In this document: positions 53,347 to 64,000 of the stretch, piece after piece | Numbering within the stretch: position 1 is the stretch's first letter | Layout of the letters: every line of letters starts with the position of its first letter | Made by a program: the position numbers and the translations under genes | Assembly (NCBI GenBank): GCA_001466705.2 | Contig: LATX02000209.1 | Coordinates: 1 to 64,000, forward strand | Direction: 5' to 3' | Length of the DNA: 64,000 bases | Origin: Moniliophthora roreri | Taxonomy: Eukaryota > Basidiomycota > Agaricomycetes > Agaricales > Marasmiaceae | The notes under the pieces: generated by a model | Told to the model about the DNA's origin: nothing | Database searches by the model: none | The model's input: only the letters and a program-made list of their open reading frames with translations

Positions 53347-53869
53347 AGTCCTTTTCCGCATTTTGGACGCATACATTATCGCTTTTTATCCGCATTCCCA
53401 CTTGCTATCGCTATCGTCAATAATTCCGTTTCCTAGAACTCTGCTTTCATCAAACTCGAGCTCGGCCGCATATCGCTTTTCGTATACCAGTGTACATGTT
53501 ACTGTATCGCTCTTCCATCTGTTAGCCCCTAATGTTTTCTTGGAACTCTCATGTGTTGCTGTTGCTGTCATTGTATCCCGTACCTAAGTATACAAACCGA
53601 ATCATCACGCCATTACCATTCGAGGATTCCGCGAGCGGGTGAACTTGTGAAGATGACGCGCGTGAAATGGTTAATGCTATCTTGAGGTTATTAAGACTGG
53701 CGAGCGACCGCACTGACTCGGAGACCTGGATAGCCTATGAAGGCCAAAGTGTTCAAAAAATATTCCCCGCGGTATTATCTATAATGAAAATAAATGTATC
53801 TCACCTTTTGTATGTACTGTCCGCCAATGCACTTACTCTGACGATGACGAAGCATGGCTCGAGTATCTT
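53347..53869. other. Intergenic region
   Basis: No gene is seen. Open frames on both strands (53,363-53,587; 53,386-53,571) are mutual shadows. Confidence 0.4.
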
Positions 53870-55603
53870 ATGCCCAACCTATCAGATCTACCTCTTGACC
53901 TCCTTCCAATCATCGTCTCCCACATCTCAAGTTGGAATCCAAAATATCTCGTCAATCTCTGCCTCGTCAACAAGACTTTTTACGAGTTATCCATTGCTCA
54001 CTTGTATCAAAGGATATCCATCTATTCATGGCATAAGCACGGCAAGGCAAAGGTCATCCAACTATTCAACTGCCTCGCCTCCCATCCACATCTCGCACAG
54101 CGCGTTCGTCGACTAGGTACCACCTCCTTTCGCTCACATAAGGCTATAACCGCTCATCCATCCATTTAGAGATCCGCGACTTTCCAAAAGCACTCATAGG
54201 CGACGACCACCGAAACACCGTTATCCAAGGCCTCAAAAACTGTGTCAACCTCTCCTCGTGTACATGGACTCGAGATGGATCACTAGACACCGGCGTCCTT
54301 GAAGCTCTTAGCAACACATCTCTCATCGAGCTAGAAATCAACGGTCACAGCCAAGGACACTATGACCCCAAGGTCCTTCTCAAATTCAAAACCTTGCGCA
54401 AGATTTCAGTCATAATGCCTGGTTTGGGTGTTGTACAGACCTTACCACAGTGGGTGGCCACGGGTACATTGCGGAATTTGACGATTATCTGCAAGGTGCG
54501 TCAATACTCACCTTTTTCCAACGATTACATCACTGATGCTTTTGTCTAGAGCTCAACCATAATCACTGACACAACTCTAGAAACTCTCTCCCCAAACCTC
54601 CGCAATCTCGAATACCTATACATCGTAGGCTGCCCCAAAGTCACACACCGCGGGATATCGGCTATTCTTTTACAAAGCACGAATGGGATACGTGGATTAG
54701 GGATCGAAGGTCTTTCACCGCACTTTGTTAGTAACTGTAATGCGTTCCCCTTCTCCCCGACTAATACGTCAACTCGTGTAGGACACGCACCAATTCCACC
54801 TTACCTGCACACAAACCGACGCCCTTTCCCAACTTCGCTCCATCACACTCACCGTCGGCGGTATCCATCAACAGGCCTCTCTTAACCAATGGATGCGTCA
54901 AGTGACGGAATTGCTCCACGCTGGCGTTCCCCTCGAAATCTTTCAACTTTATTCTACTTCACCCACATCCATGGCCACCACTTCAAAGCGATTCTGGTTT
55001 GATATTGTATCGGCACACCAAGATCGCCTCATACGGTTCTCTGTTCACAGGATGTTGGTCAGTTTGGATAGTATAGAGGATATATGTAGACGGTGTAAGA
55101 GGCTGGAACAGCTCTTTGTTGTTGTTGAGCCGGGGTCACTCGTATGTTCTCTCTCTCTCTCTCTCTACCCCATCTCCTACGCGTTACTCAAAGTTTGGTA
55201 GGAAAAACTCGCCGTACGCCTAAAACATGGTCACCGTCTTCGAGTCGTACACGTCAATTATCCGTTAACTTCAACTTCTACGTCAAGTTCTTCCGATGAA
55301 GATGAGGAAACGGAAGCGGTAGCCGTACCTGTCCTCTCACCTGAAGAAGCACAAAAGATTGTAGATGGGTGTCCTCCGTCGATCGAGCAGTTTGGATGTA
55401 ATTCGAGAGTGTGGAAGGTTTGCCCGTTTTTCATTCTTTTGGGGTGAGGATATACCGTACTGAGCAGTCTCGTGGAATGATAGGTCGAAAGAGAGGTAAT
55501 CAGAGACGAGAATGAACCAGGCACGGTGGTTGGTATAAAGAGACGTATTGCGAGATATGATAGTCCGGATATTCCAGAGGCGTTTTTGGTTGTGCGGACT
55601 TGA
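53870..55603 (+). CDS. F-box/leucine-rich-repeat protein, 481 residues
   Basis: Six exons: 53870-54116, 54170-54495, 54550-54726, 54782-55141, 55202-55417 and 55484-55603 (1,446 nt). The N-terminal F-box reads LSDLPLDLLPIIVSHISSWNPKYLVNLCLVNKTFYELSIAHLYQ, and should bind Skp1. It is followed by irregular leucine-rich repeats over residues 80-330 (for example NLRNLEYLYIVGCPKVTHRGI), the expected substrate-recognition part of an SCF ubiquitin ligase. A Ser/Asp/Glu-rich insert (STSSSSDEDEETEAV) lies near residue 390, before a short conserved C terminus. Fungal F-box/LRR families of this kind are large and variable, and the substrate cannot be inferred. Confidence 0.85.
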
Positions 55604-56227
55604 TTTGGGGGCGAGTGAGCCACGGGATTTTATTAGTGTAATTCCTACGTTCCTGTGATGTTTTTTGTGAATTGTGTCATGAAGGGTAAAAAGGGCTTGC
55701 CATTTTGAAACCGGAGGAGCTGTTCACTCGCTCATTTGTTTACAATAAGTACGACGAGACTGGGACTGGGTCGCTATAGGGAGGGCCAACGGTCATAATA
55801 TGACGATCCACAAACGATCCACTTCCACCGCGGCGATGGTTCTGACAAGAAGAGTCCATATTCGTGTTTACCGTGACAATTTGAATCCTTGCTGGGATGC
55901 TCGACACTTGGCGATACTTAAAGTGTCTTAATACATATATATCATTACTAGTAGCTATTGCTTGTTGCTGTAACGAAAACTAAGAAAGGTGGCATAGGGA
56001 AGTCGATAATCGAGGCCAGTAGGACAATTCTTGTCAGGTTCTTGCGAGCTCGTGTGAATATCGTTGAAGCACAGGTTTTCTGGTTACCTCCACGACCTCG
56101 TCGTCTCCTTTTGCATTCTCCGTGACAGTAGGATACAGAACAGGATCCCAAAGTGATCTTAATTGGAACCTTGGTGCGTGACTTACTTGCTCCCAAATAG
56201 TTTGGTTGACTAAACCATCTCGTTAGA
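55604..56227. other. Intergenic region
   Basis: No gene is seen. The minus-strand open frame 55,948-56,448 overlaps the next gene and has no support. Confidence 0.4.
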
Positions 56228-57632
56228 ATGTTGCTACTCAGGCCCCGCTTTAGGACAATCCCAAATGCCGGTCGTTTAGGATCTCTTTTCGCAGTTCGCA
56301 ATGCAAGCTCAAGAAATGGACCCGGAAGACCATCTCGCATCATCAGCACGCTGTTGCCCGAGAAACTGCTTCCAAGCGATTTGCTAGATCTCTCCGGCCG
56401 CCAAGCATCTTCCTTGAAGCTCTTCGAAGGTGAACAGGAGAGTGCCATGATAGAATATTTTCAATTAGGACGTGAAATGGCCAAGTTTCCACGGGCGACC
56501 AAAGGCTTCCTTTATTTCCATCGTCCAGAACCTTACACACCTCTGTTGGCTTGTAGTGTGCGCTTCCGCATTTGCAAAACCCCAGAAACCTTCAGCACAG
56601 GAAGTAATTTGCTTCTTCCGGATGGAAGGCCTTGGGAGAAGGCGATGTGGTGGATAATTCAAGCGGGATGGGCAGACTTGCTAGCAGAAAGCGGGGTAAT
56701 CTCCCAAAACGAGCTCGACCTATGCCGGCCGTTTGCCAACCCACGCAGTACTATCATCCGCACATTGTTGCCCGAGGAGTTTCTTCCAAGCGATCTGGTA
56801 GAATTATCAGGCATCGAACACCAAAGCATGAAGCTCTTCACAGATAACCAGGAGAGCGCCCAGATAAATTATATCAAGCGATACGGACGTAAACGCACCC
56901 AGTTTCCACCGGAGACAAGAGGTTTCCTTTACTTCCACTGTCCCGACCCCCATGCACCTTTATTGACTTGTAGTATGCGTTTCCGTATCTGCCAAAGCCC
57001 GGACGCTTTCAGCACAGGAAAAGACCTACTCTATCCAGACGGAACTCCCTGGCGAAAGTCTATGTGGTGGATGGCTCGAAATGGATGGGCAGATTTGCTA
57101 GCAGAGCGCAAGGTCATCTCGAAACAACAGCTTGAAAAATGCCGGCCGTTCATCTCATGCGATGTTAGCAGAAGTAATAGACTGGTTCATGCATTCAATC
57201 AAACGTTTCCGGTGGCGGTCACGGAGTCCGCCACTCTCTGCATCCGCTTTTATATCCTTGGAGAAGAGTCTTTGGTTCCCCTTTCTATCAATGGTCTGGC
57301 AGCTTTCAGGAGTTACCTAAAGGAAAAGGTAGGACATGGTATTGAAGGTATGTATGGTGCTTAGAATGACTCCTTGTACCGATCCTGACTATTTTAAAGG
57401 AGACATCACATTGAACCTACATATTGAACAGGACGGTACATTACGACTATCAGAAACAGTACCCCCTCCATACGGTGAAATCTTGCAGAAAGGAATGGTA
57501 TCTCCTTGCCTTTATATCGCCAAGCAAAGTTTACGCCAGAATGCTCTTCTCCCCGAACTGAAATCCGATCCTATCCGTTATGCGCTCGATATTCTGCGGG
57601 AGCACGAAAAGCGTTCTTCGAGTGCATCTTGA
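56228..57632 (+). CDS. Protein with internally duplicated domain, 450 residues, unknown
   Basis: Two exons: 56228-57347 and 57400-57632. The N terminus (MLLLRPRFRTIPNAGRLGSL) is rich in Arg without acidic residues and resembles a mitochondrial presequence. Two copies of one domain of about 130 residues follow: copy A (about residues 36-172) and copy B (about 175-315). Shared blocks are LLPEKLLPSDL/LLPEEFLPSDL, SLKLF/SMKLF, KGFLYFHRPEP/RGFLYFHCPDP, VRFRICKTP/MRFRICQSP, LLLPDGRPW/LLYPDGTPW, and GWADLLAE in both. A third region (residues 316-450) is unrelated, with a hydrophobic core (ATLCIRFYILGE) and a helical end (RYALDILREHEK). I do not recognise the family. The high conservation between copies and the intact frame suggest a functional gene. 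Confidence 0.65.
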
Positions 57633-60117
57633 CGCTACTACTCCTACGTTTGTCCGCGTCAGCGGGTCTGGGTCAGAGGTATGGGCTGGGGAGTTCAACA
57701 ACTCCGTCGTTCCTTCGTCATATTGCATCCTGGTGTAGTAGGGGGACCGGGGCACGGAGCGTAGGTTCCAGGCCTGTTTGGCTGTGTTTGGCATGAGCTT
57801 CCGGCACGTAGTCTACATTTCCGTGTACGTGGTCAGCTATCATCCACAACCAGCAGCATAGTCTTCGGCATCGCGATAGCCAGACCACCCGGCCCTCTCC
57901 ACTTGTCACGGAACTGGTCTTCCTTTTCGAAGGCCAGTACGCAGTTCACCGCTGCCACCTTCTCCAGCGAGGTTCTGCAGGCGACACGCTAGAATCTTCT
58001 AGCGTGTCATTCCTATGTTTTTGGTACGCATTACTGTTACCTACTCGTCTCTTGATAGCCTTATAGTCTACAGAATGCCACTTATTATAGTTGGTGCTAT
58101 CATAGCGAATATCAGACAGACAACGATTTAGGAACTCTGCACCCTCGGTTCCTTGTACATGGACCCGAGCCTAGCATATGTCCATGTACCTCCTCACTCT
58201 GAACGACTGCAAGAATTCCTTTTTTACTCGAACAGTTTGTATAAGTGAAAACGTCGTCTACTCGTGAATGGTATACCGGTGGAATACAAGAGCCTGTGTC
58301 TCAGCATTCGAAGCACAATGGTATATAGTCCAGACTCCGTTTCCTTTATTATGAGAGAACTCCGCGATGCAAAGATATAGAGAGGGTGGGTATGTAACTG
58401 GCAGTAGAGAAACGGGTGGTGAAGCTGACGTTGGTAGTCTTCGATGAAAAACTTCTTCCTTCCGAACGACGGTTGCTGGGAAGGTGATGGATAGTCGGTT
58501 GTCTCAAGGTTCCAAATTCTGATTACTGGGATGGATCGATTAGTACAGGAAATAAACACTAGGAGTGTATATCATACCTCGATTTTAAACCCGAAACCAT
58601 CTTAATCACTTTGACCTAACGGCGTCCTGAACATAACGTGTCCCAGTGTAATTTCTGAGCAGCTGATTTCATTCATGAAGAGGCCTCATGAATCGAAGAG
58701 CCGGTGGTGCATATCGATTAGACTGTTCGTACGGCGTCCGTGAGGACTAGATGCCGAAACGACATCTCACTCTTCCGAACTACAGTAACACAAACAGGTT
58801 CGGCGCTTGTGATACGCGAGGACGATATCTTTGGTAGAGTGTACTTGCGAGATATCCGTTGGCTTGAAGTTGGCAGCGTAGTCATCTTGATCAGCCGCTC
58901 TTGTGATAAGAACAGTGACCCTTAATCGTAAGAAGTTATAATTCGATTAGCTCAACCCAATTGCAGATGAAAGAAGACACGGAGCGTACGTGTGGAGGGC
59001 TCAATCTTCAAGATCCGGTCCATCCGATTTTAATGTGGACGCGAAGCACCACTCTTCCGATCGTATGCTCCTCCTTGAAGAGAAACTGGCACAGATCAAC
59101 TGGTTCACACAGGGTGGAACCGGAACTAGCGAGAACAGATCTGGAGTCTGATGCGAAAACCACACCGGCAGGTTTTCTTTAACAGGCGGCAGGAAAAAGG
59201 CGTTGGAGCTGTTAAGGTGGAAAGGGCGTTGGCGTTGATTTATGTGCAGTCGAGGTGAAATTGATGCATGTCCTATGACGCGGATGGTATCGTATCAGTC
59301 GAGAAGAGAATAAGGAAACGCGTAACTGACAAAAACCTCCAATCCCCAATTCGCGGATCTCATTAGTGTTTTATGGAAGAACAGCAGATATCCTACGGTG
59401 CGTTTTTCGTCGTCTATTAGTATTTTGGGAGCCTCTAATGAACGGAGTCAACTGCGAGACCTTGTGCGAGGGAAACGGGGTTACATAGTCGGTGAACATG
59501 GATGGGAAAGTGAGTTGGAGGCAAGTTGGATGACCTGCAGAACGTTAACACTTGGAAATGAAAAATTAGGATTACACGCCTTTGCCTTGTCATGCTTATG
59601 TGACAGATGTCGAGAGGTAGATCTGATAGTTTGGGTACGAGATACTAAAGCCATGCCTCATCATCGTCGGAGGAAAGACGAGACCAAGACGGAATGTTAT
59701 GTAAATAAGCATTGCTCGGACCGAGTTGGGCGTTCAAAGGGGACAAGGAAACGGTCCTAAGATGAGGGTCCTGGGCTCGTTAATGGTGATTGTGACCGAG
59801 GAATGTATTCAGGCCTCATCAGATATTGAGATTCACGTGCATACCGGTCATGACGGGTCAAGAGATTTACCACATTCATGAGAACCGCATGGGAGGCCTC
59901 CGATTTTGTCTGCGTCTTCCTGAGTGACCAAACGAGAAATTTGAAAAGATTCTACAGAACTGTATCATGTACAGCATACTAGTCGAAGATAGAGCAAAAA
60001 TAACGTCTCCGATAGTAACGGCTGTGACTCGTAGTGGCAGAGATTAGGTACAGACCTTGATCAGGGTTCAAGATGATATCTCTGAGTCTAGACAAGCGAG
60101 TATGAAAGAGCCTCGAT
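57633..60117. other. Long intergenic stretch with relics
   Basis: No intact gene in about 2.5 kb. Open frames up to 120 codons (58,224-58,559 minus; 59,398-59,760 plus) lack recognisable motifs. At 58,268-58,290 the minus strand carries TTGTATTCCACCGGTATACC, almost the same as a piece of the LTR-like sequence near 375, with a TATA-like box upstream, so part of the stretch may be an old LTR. A perfect palindrome lies at 57,983-58,008. Confidence 0.4.
57983..58008. repeat. Perfect 12-bp inverted repeat with 2-base loop
   Basis: GACACGCTAGAA, TC, then TTCTAGCGTGTC. It lies 350 bp downstream of the duplicated-domain gene. Confidence 0.85.
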
Positions 60118-61420
60118 CTACGCCCCGAAAGGCATGAATGATATCGTTATCCGACGTCCTGGAGCTCCAAGCTTCTCCAAAGCCGATAACTTCTCCAAGC
60201 AATCAACGTCCACGTCTCCTATAACTCTAATCGTAACGGATCGCAGACTGCATATGCCAGTTTCGGTGGCAGGGTTCCATCTGGACACGACTGCGTTACA
60301 CAGGCATTCAGCATCCAAATTCGCACCATACATAACCAATGTCAAGTTTGAAAGTCGGGGTAGAAAGCGCGATGAATCTGAGGAATAGCCATCATTGGCT
60401 ATGAGCTGCCGTAGGAAAAGTGGGATAGTAACCTCCTCGTCGTGGAGATAGAGTGTCTCAAGGCTTGGAAACAGCACAAGGAGGTCAATAGCCTGCTGAT
60501 CATCTAGCTCTGGTACCTCCAAGCGAAGTGAGGTGATGTTGCACTGCGACCGAAGTAAGAACTGCTGTATCTGCTGCTGTCTTTCATCCCAGCTCTTCCA
60601 TTTCCAGCTATCGCTACTGCCAAAAGTGATGGAAGACAGACAGGGAAGTGTTAGATACTCGAGGACAAACTCCAAGGTATCTTCCACCGGTTCTTGAGCC
60701 TCGGATATGATGGACAAGGAACGAATTTGATGTTAGGTGATTGGGACCGCGATTGCAATGACCTTTGGAGTAATGAACCTTGGGAAATCCTCTTTACCGC
60801 CAATGAGTTCTAGTTCGAGTTGCTCGAGATTAGGGCATCGTGATAAGATGGCAAGGGATTCACGGGAATATGAATAGTGAAGAGTAAGGACCCTAATTTG
60901 CACCCACGGCAAGATAGCATCACAAGGATCCAAGGATAGTACGCAATCGACAACTGAAAGCGCTGGAGCGACTGCAAACGCATTCAAGTCCCTTGGGAAG
61001 TCGTAACCGCGTAGCTCGAGTCGCTTCAGTATCGGTATGCGTCCTGACACAGATTCAAAGATGGGGTCTTCAAGTATAGTGTCATCTACAAAGAGACTGA
61101 CGTCGCTCCAACGTTCACAATTGTCAATGAGATGTTTGAATATAGGAAGGGAGTGTTCATTGTTGTAAGATTCCAAAAACCATGTGAGTGGTGCATCCTT
61201 CGAACGTTTCATGAAGAGCTGTGTCAGGCGGGCTGCACGACTCGGCCACAATCTCTAGTCTGGACCACAGTGCTGGGGTCGCAAGGACAACGCCACGCCA
61301 ATGCCCACATACTGCGGAAAGGATTATAGCGATAGGTTGACTTGACGGGATGGACGACTTGTTCCTCTCGCAGCAGAATATGAAAATGGATTGTGGAAGC
61401 GCTTGAAATAGCGTACGTCC
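60118..61420 (-). pseudogene. F-box/LRR-type gene, frameshifted and interrupted
   Basis: On the minus strand an F-box-like start (ALPQSIFIFCCERN, IILSAVCGHWRGVVLATPALW) runs to about 61,235. There the frame shifts by one base in the GC-rich stretch between LEIVAESC and RLTQLFMKRSKDAPL. The second frame continues with leucine-rich segments (IPILKRLELRGYDF, CPNLEQLELELIGG) and meets an in-frame TAA at 60,733-60,735. The same frame then resumes as HQIRSLSII and ends with SLETLYLHDEE and RITISFMPFGA at 60,118. The general plan (F-box, A-T-P-A-L-W motif, then W-x-x-RSKDAPLT) is that of a large basidiomycete family. One frameshift and one nonsense codon make it non-functional unless it is spliced in a way I cannot see. 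Confidence 0.7.
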
Positions 61421-61590
61421 TACATAATTTGAGCACGTGACCAATTTCGTAATGGTAGTCTCAGACAGCATTCTCGCTGTATAGGACGCGTCGCCCTCGT
61501 GCACGGACCCGCCCAGAGTCATGTTGGTTCGACTCCTCCCGACTCTTGGTCCTGACAAAAACTCCGCTTCCTGCATTTTCTCCCTCAACA

Positions 61591-63370
61591 ATGAGGGGTC
61601 TCAATAATCTACCTCTAGACGACGATATAATTGTCCGCGTACTCCGATTTTCGCCCGACTTTGCTACATTGCGTGCAGCAATCCTCACTAGTCAATCGTT
61701 CCATAACGTTTTCAAGACGCATCTCAAGCCGATTTTACGGGCGGTGGCCTATAATGTAACAGGACCTGCACTTCCCCAGGCGTTACGGTGCATCCGATAT
61801 CAACTCCCGGACACCGATAACTCAGACACCGAGAATGAGGACCCAGCAATCGGCAATCCCGTCACGCAGCATGAAACAGATGAGAGAGCACCCATTACAA
61901 AGGAGGAAACTTATGGGCTTGTCAAGAATGCGAATATAATCAGAGATTTTGAAAATTTATTCAGTCTGAGGTGCGTTTCACGCCTATTTTCCATGTTATC
62001 CATTGGGCCTAACTCGCGAGGCGCAGGCATAAAGATAGAAAATTCAACACGAGTCGACTGAACGCTGAGGAATCACAGCGTTTCTGTCGGGCAATGTATC
62101 GAATCATGCTTTACAGCCGTGTGTTTCCTGGCAGTAGATATTATGAATTTGAAGGTGACGACGACGAACAGGAAGATCTTGCAACTAGGCTAGAAACGGC
62201 AAGGGCCGAAAGGAAAAAATTCCTACAAGACTTCTCTACCGACGAGCTATACGAGATCCACAGTGTGTCTGAGTTTTTGGTCGAGACAGTAATTTGGGTT
62301 GGAGAAGATGACGAAGAACACTCTTGTGAGTTTCCAACCATGTTAGAAATTATTCAAACACTGCAACTATCATCAGTCGACAACGATAATGGTGATATCG
62401 CCCTCGCATGTGGTCCTGAAATCATCCATGAGTGTATGCAAACCACGTCTCCTGACCCACTATCGGACGCCCTGAATTATATTGGCGTTCATGGGGATGA
62501 CGAGTATCCTTTGATCTCCGGCTATCTCTCTTATCCCCTCTCTAAAATCTACGAGGAACGCAAAGTGAAGCCGCCGCCAACAGATTCTTCACGTTGGAAA
62601 TCAGTTTTGGACCATATCGAAGGAGAGAACGATCCATGTACGTCAGCCGATTGCATGGCCGAAACTCACATGCTGAAATGCATTTTTGTAGGTGCACACT
62701 GCAGCAAAATTACCGGTTTCAACTTGTGGGGTCGAAGTAGTAAGCCTTTCAACTTGACAGCTTTCAATTCAAGTTCATGGGAACCACGTCCTCAGCTTCC
62801 GACTATTTGAGTGGAGAAACCACATTGTTCCACCCCTACGATCTTCCGAGAATCCTCAAGGGTCGGCTCGGTTTCAGCCTGTCGGATGCATCCAGGCTCC
62901 GTAAAGAGTACAACGACATTTCGCAAGATATCTACTGTATCGTGGAGGATATTCTCGAGAGCGATTACAAGCAAGCCGAGTTCGCGGACAAGAAGTCCGA
63001 AGACTGGTTATGCCAAGAGTGCTTGACGAAGCTACTGAAAGAACATTTGCATCTGTGGTTACTCGACCGAAAGAGGAAGGGTATGTACTTCAATTTCTCG
63101 TTGGCTTCTTGCCCTGATTGAATTCTCCCATAGCTGGAGAGCAAATACCTGATAATTGCTGGCACGTCCTTTGAGATACTCGCCACCCACACATAACAGC
63201 TAATATCAATCCTACAGGTACGGCTGGAACTGTAGAACGATGACGCGTAAAGAGGAGCATGCGAAGAAACTAAACGTTTGTACCACTCCTCTTCCTCGTG
63301 TATACCCCTTTTGAAGTCTATTCTCTAGCATCTCTGTGAACCTGATCCCACTAAAGATATTACTCAATAG
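61591..63370 (+). CDS. F-box-like basidiomycete protein with C-terminal cysteine/histidine region, 466 residues
   Basis: Eight exons: 61591-61970, 62027-62325, 62377-62637, 62692-62739, 62796-63080, 63134-63161, 63218-63275 and 63329-63370 (1,401 nt). The intron after 63,161 begins GCACGT (GC-AG). The start at MRGLNNLPLDDDIIVRVL gives a short F-box-like N terminus. Next come FATLRAAILTSQSFHNVF and ILRAVAYNVTGPALPQALR, a linker, and FENLFSLRHKDRKFNTSRLNAEESQRF. Residues 270-290 hold VKPPPTDSSRW. The C-terminal part holds a conserved Cys/His set (C-x-x-x near NDPC, LCQECLTKLLKEHLHLWLL, CWYGWNCRTM, LNHLCEP) that could bind zinc. I recall homologues in agaricomycetes, function unknown. It starts in the 5' region of the dead F-box gene on the opposite strand. 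Confidence 0.8.
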
Positions 63371-63461
63371 TCCTGTTATATCGATGCTTTCTGTAACCAT
63401 TCATTTCAACGTTCATCTTCAGGAGATTCTTCGGACAGAGTGTATACGTTTATGATAGTGT

Positions 63462-63713
63462 ATGAATACCCAGTACATTCTTCCCATCCTTCAGATCGCT
63501 TTCTTCCTGAACATCGCTTCGGCAGTCGTGTTGGGTACACTGAGGACGCCGTGCCACTCACTCTCGGGTAAAGATCCCTTCCTTCTCCATTCTCAAAAAG
63601 CAGAAGTTGGAATAGCAGGACTCGGTAAGAAGTTCTCGTTCACCCGAGTCAAGCCCGGGTCATGGTTGGTACGAGAATGCCTACGCCCGCGGTCAGCACT
63701 GCTAGCCCACTAG
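63462..63713 (+). CDS. Possible small secreted protein, 83 residues
   Basis: An open frame with a convincing signal peptide (MNTQYILPILQIAFFLNIAS) followed by about 60 basic, cysteine-poor residues. No family is recognised. It might be the first exon of a longer gene whose other exons lie beyond 63,713. The frame ends in TAG at 63,711-63,713. Confidence 0.35.
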   Translation: MNTQYILPILQIAFFLNIASAVVLGTLRTPCHSLSGKDPFLLHSQKAEVGIAGLGKKFSFTRVKPGSWLVRECLRPRSALLAH

Positions 63714-64000
63714 TAACCTGGCCAAAACGATGAGCTCAGAGCCACTCGGCCATCAGCGTCTCGTTAGATATAGAAGGTAGCAAAAAACTGATACAAGCGC
63801 CGGCTACGACAGATGGAAGTTACATTACAGTCATGAATACAATATAGATAGACAAGTTGGCGAGCACGAAGCACAACGTCCATCATTCCCTCAAATCGCT
63901 AACATACGCGACAAGCAGCCTGAGCTCCCCTTCTGGATATCTCTCCGGTGAACTTGAGTAAAAAGTTCGCGAGTTGCGTTCTTTGGGTGGTTGAACGCTG
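63714..64000. other. Window end, nothing recognised
   Basis: No gene is visible in these 287 bp. Confidence 0.4.

Noticed and set aside
55948..56448. A 166-codon minus-strand open frame
   Set aside because: Overlaps the first exon of the duplicated-domain gene, whose two repeats show it is the real coding strand.

Overview
The window looks like nuclear DNA of an agaricomycete (mushroom-forming basidiomycete). Coding genes are cut by many short introns (about 45-60 bp, GT-AG with a few GC-AG). Several families are typical of that group: a CxC2-KDZ transposase, basidiomycete F-box/LRR proteins, a seven-helix membrane protein family, a single-pass membrane protein with an N-terminal beta-sandwich-like region, a GMC oxidoreductase and a Kre6/Skn1 wall protein. 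There are no bacterial features, rRNA, tRNA or CRISPR.

Layout. 1-11,490 is a transposon graveyard: the end of a gypsy-like element, repeated LTR-type fragments, a tyrosine-recombinase fragment, a 745-bp direct duplication, and three single N bases that sit exactly at repeat junctions. From about 570 to 11,490 CpG is strongly depleted, with one stretch of about 960 bp without a single CG. One copy of a membrane-protein gene (9,760-11,322) lies inside this eroded block and its paralogue (15,765-17,318) lies outside it. Between them are pseudogenes, including a class I/II aminotransferase.

17,640-30,966 is the most notable object: an apparently complete 13.3-kb KDZ-class DNA transposon. It has about 48-bp terminal inverted repeats, AT-rich subterminal arrays that are mirror images of each other, an uninterrupted 1,094-codon CxC2-KDZ transposase on the plus strand, and three minus-strand companion genes. 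These encode a 637-residue accessory protein, a 193-residue basic protein, and a protein with an RNase H1 N-terminal/viroplasmin-like segment that carries an in-frame TAG.

32,218-63,713 is ordinary gene-dense chromosome: a coiled-coil protein, a Kre6/Skn1-type GH16 protein, malic enzyme, a full-length ABCC transporter with about 40 introns, a single-pass membrane protein, a secreted GMC oxidoreductase, a small unknown protein, an F-box/LRR gene, a protein built on an internal duplication, a dead F-box/LRR gene head to head with an intact F-box-like gene, and a possible small secreted protein. The exon joins given here were worked out by hand from splice consensus and reading-frame continuity. 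They are consistent to the base for the transposase, its 637-residue and 193-residue companions, the Kre6-like gene, malic enzyme, the single-pass protein, the small three-exon gene, the 53.9-kb F-box gene, the duplicated-domain gene and the 61.6-kb gene. For the others only the span is reliable.
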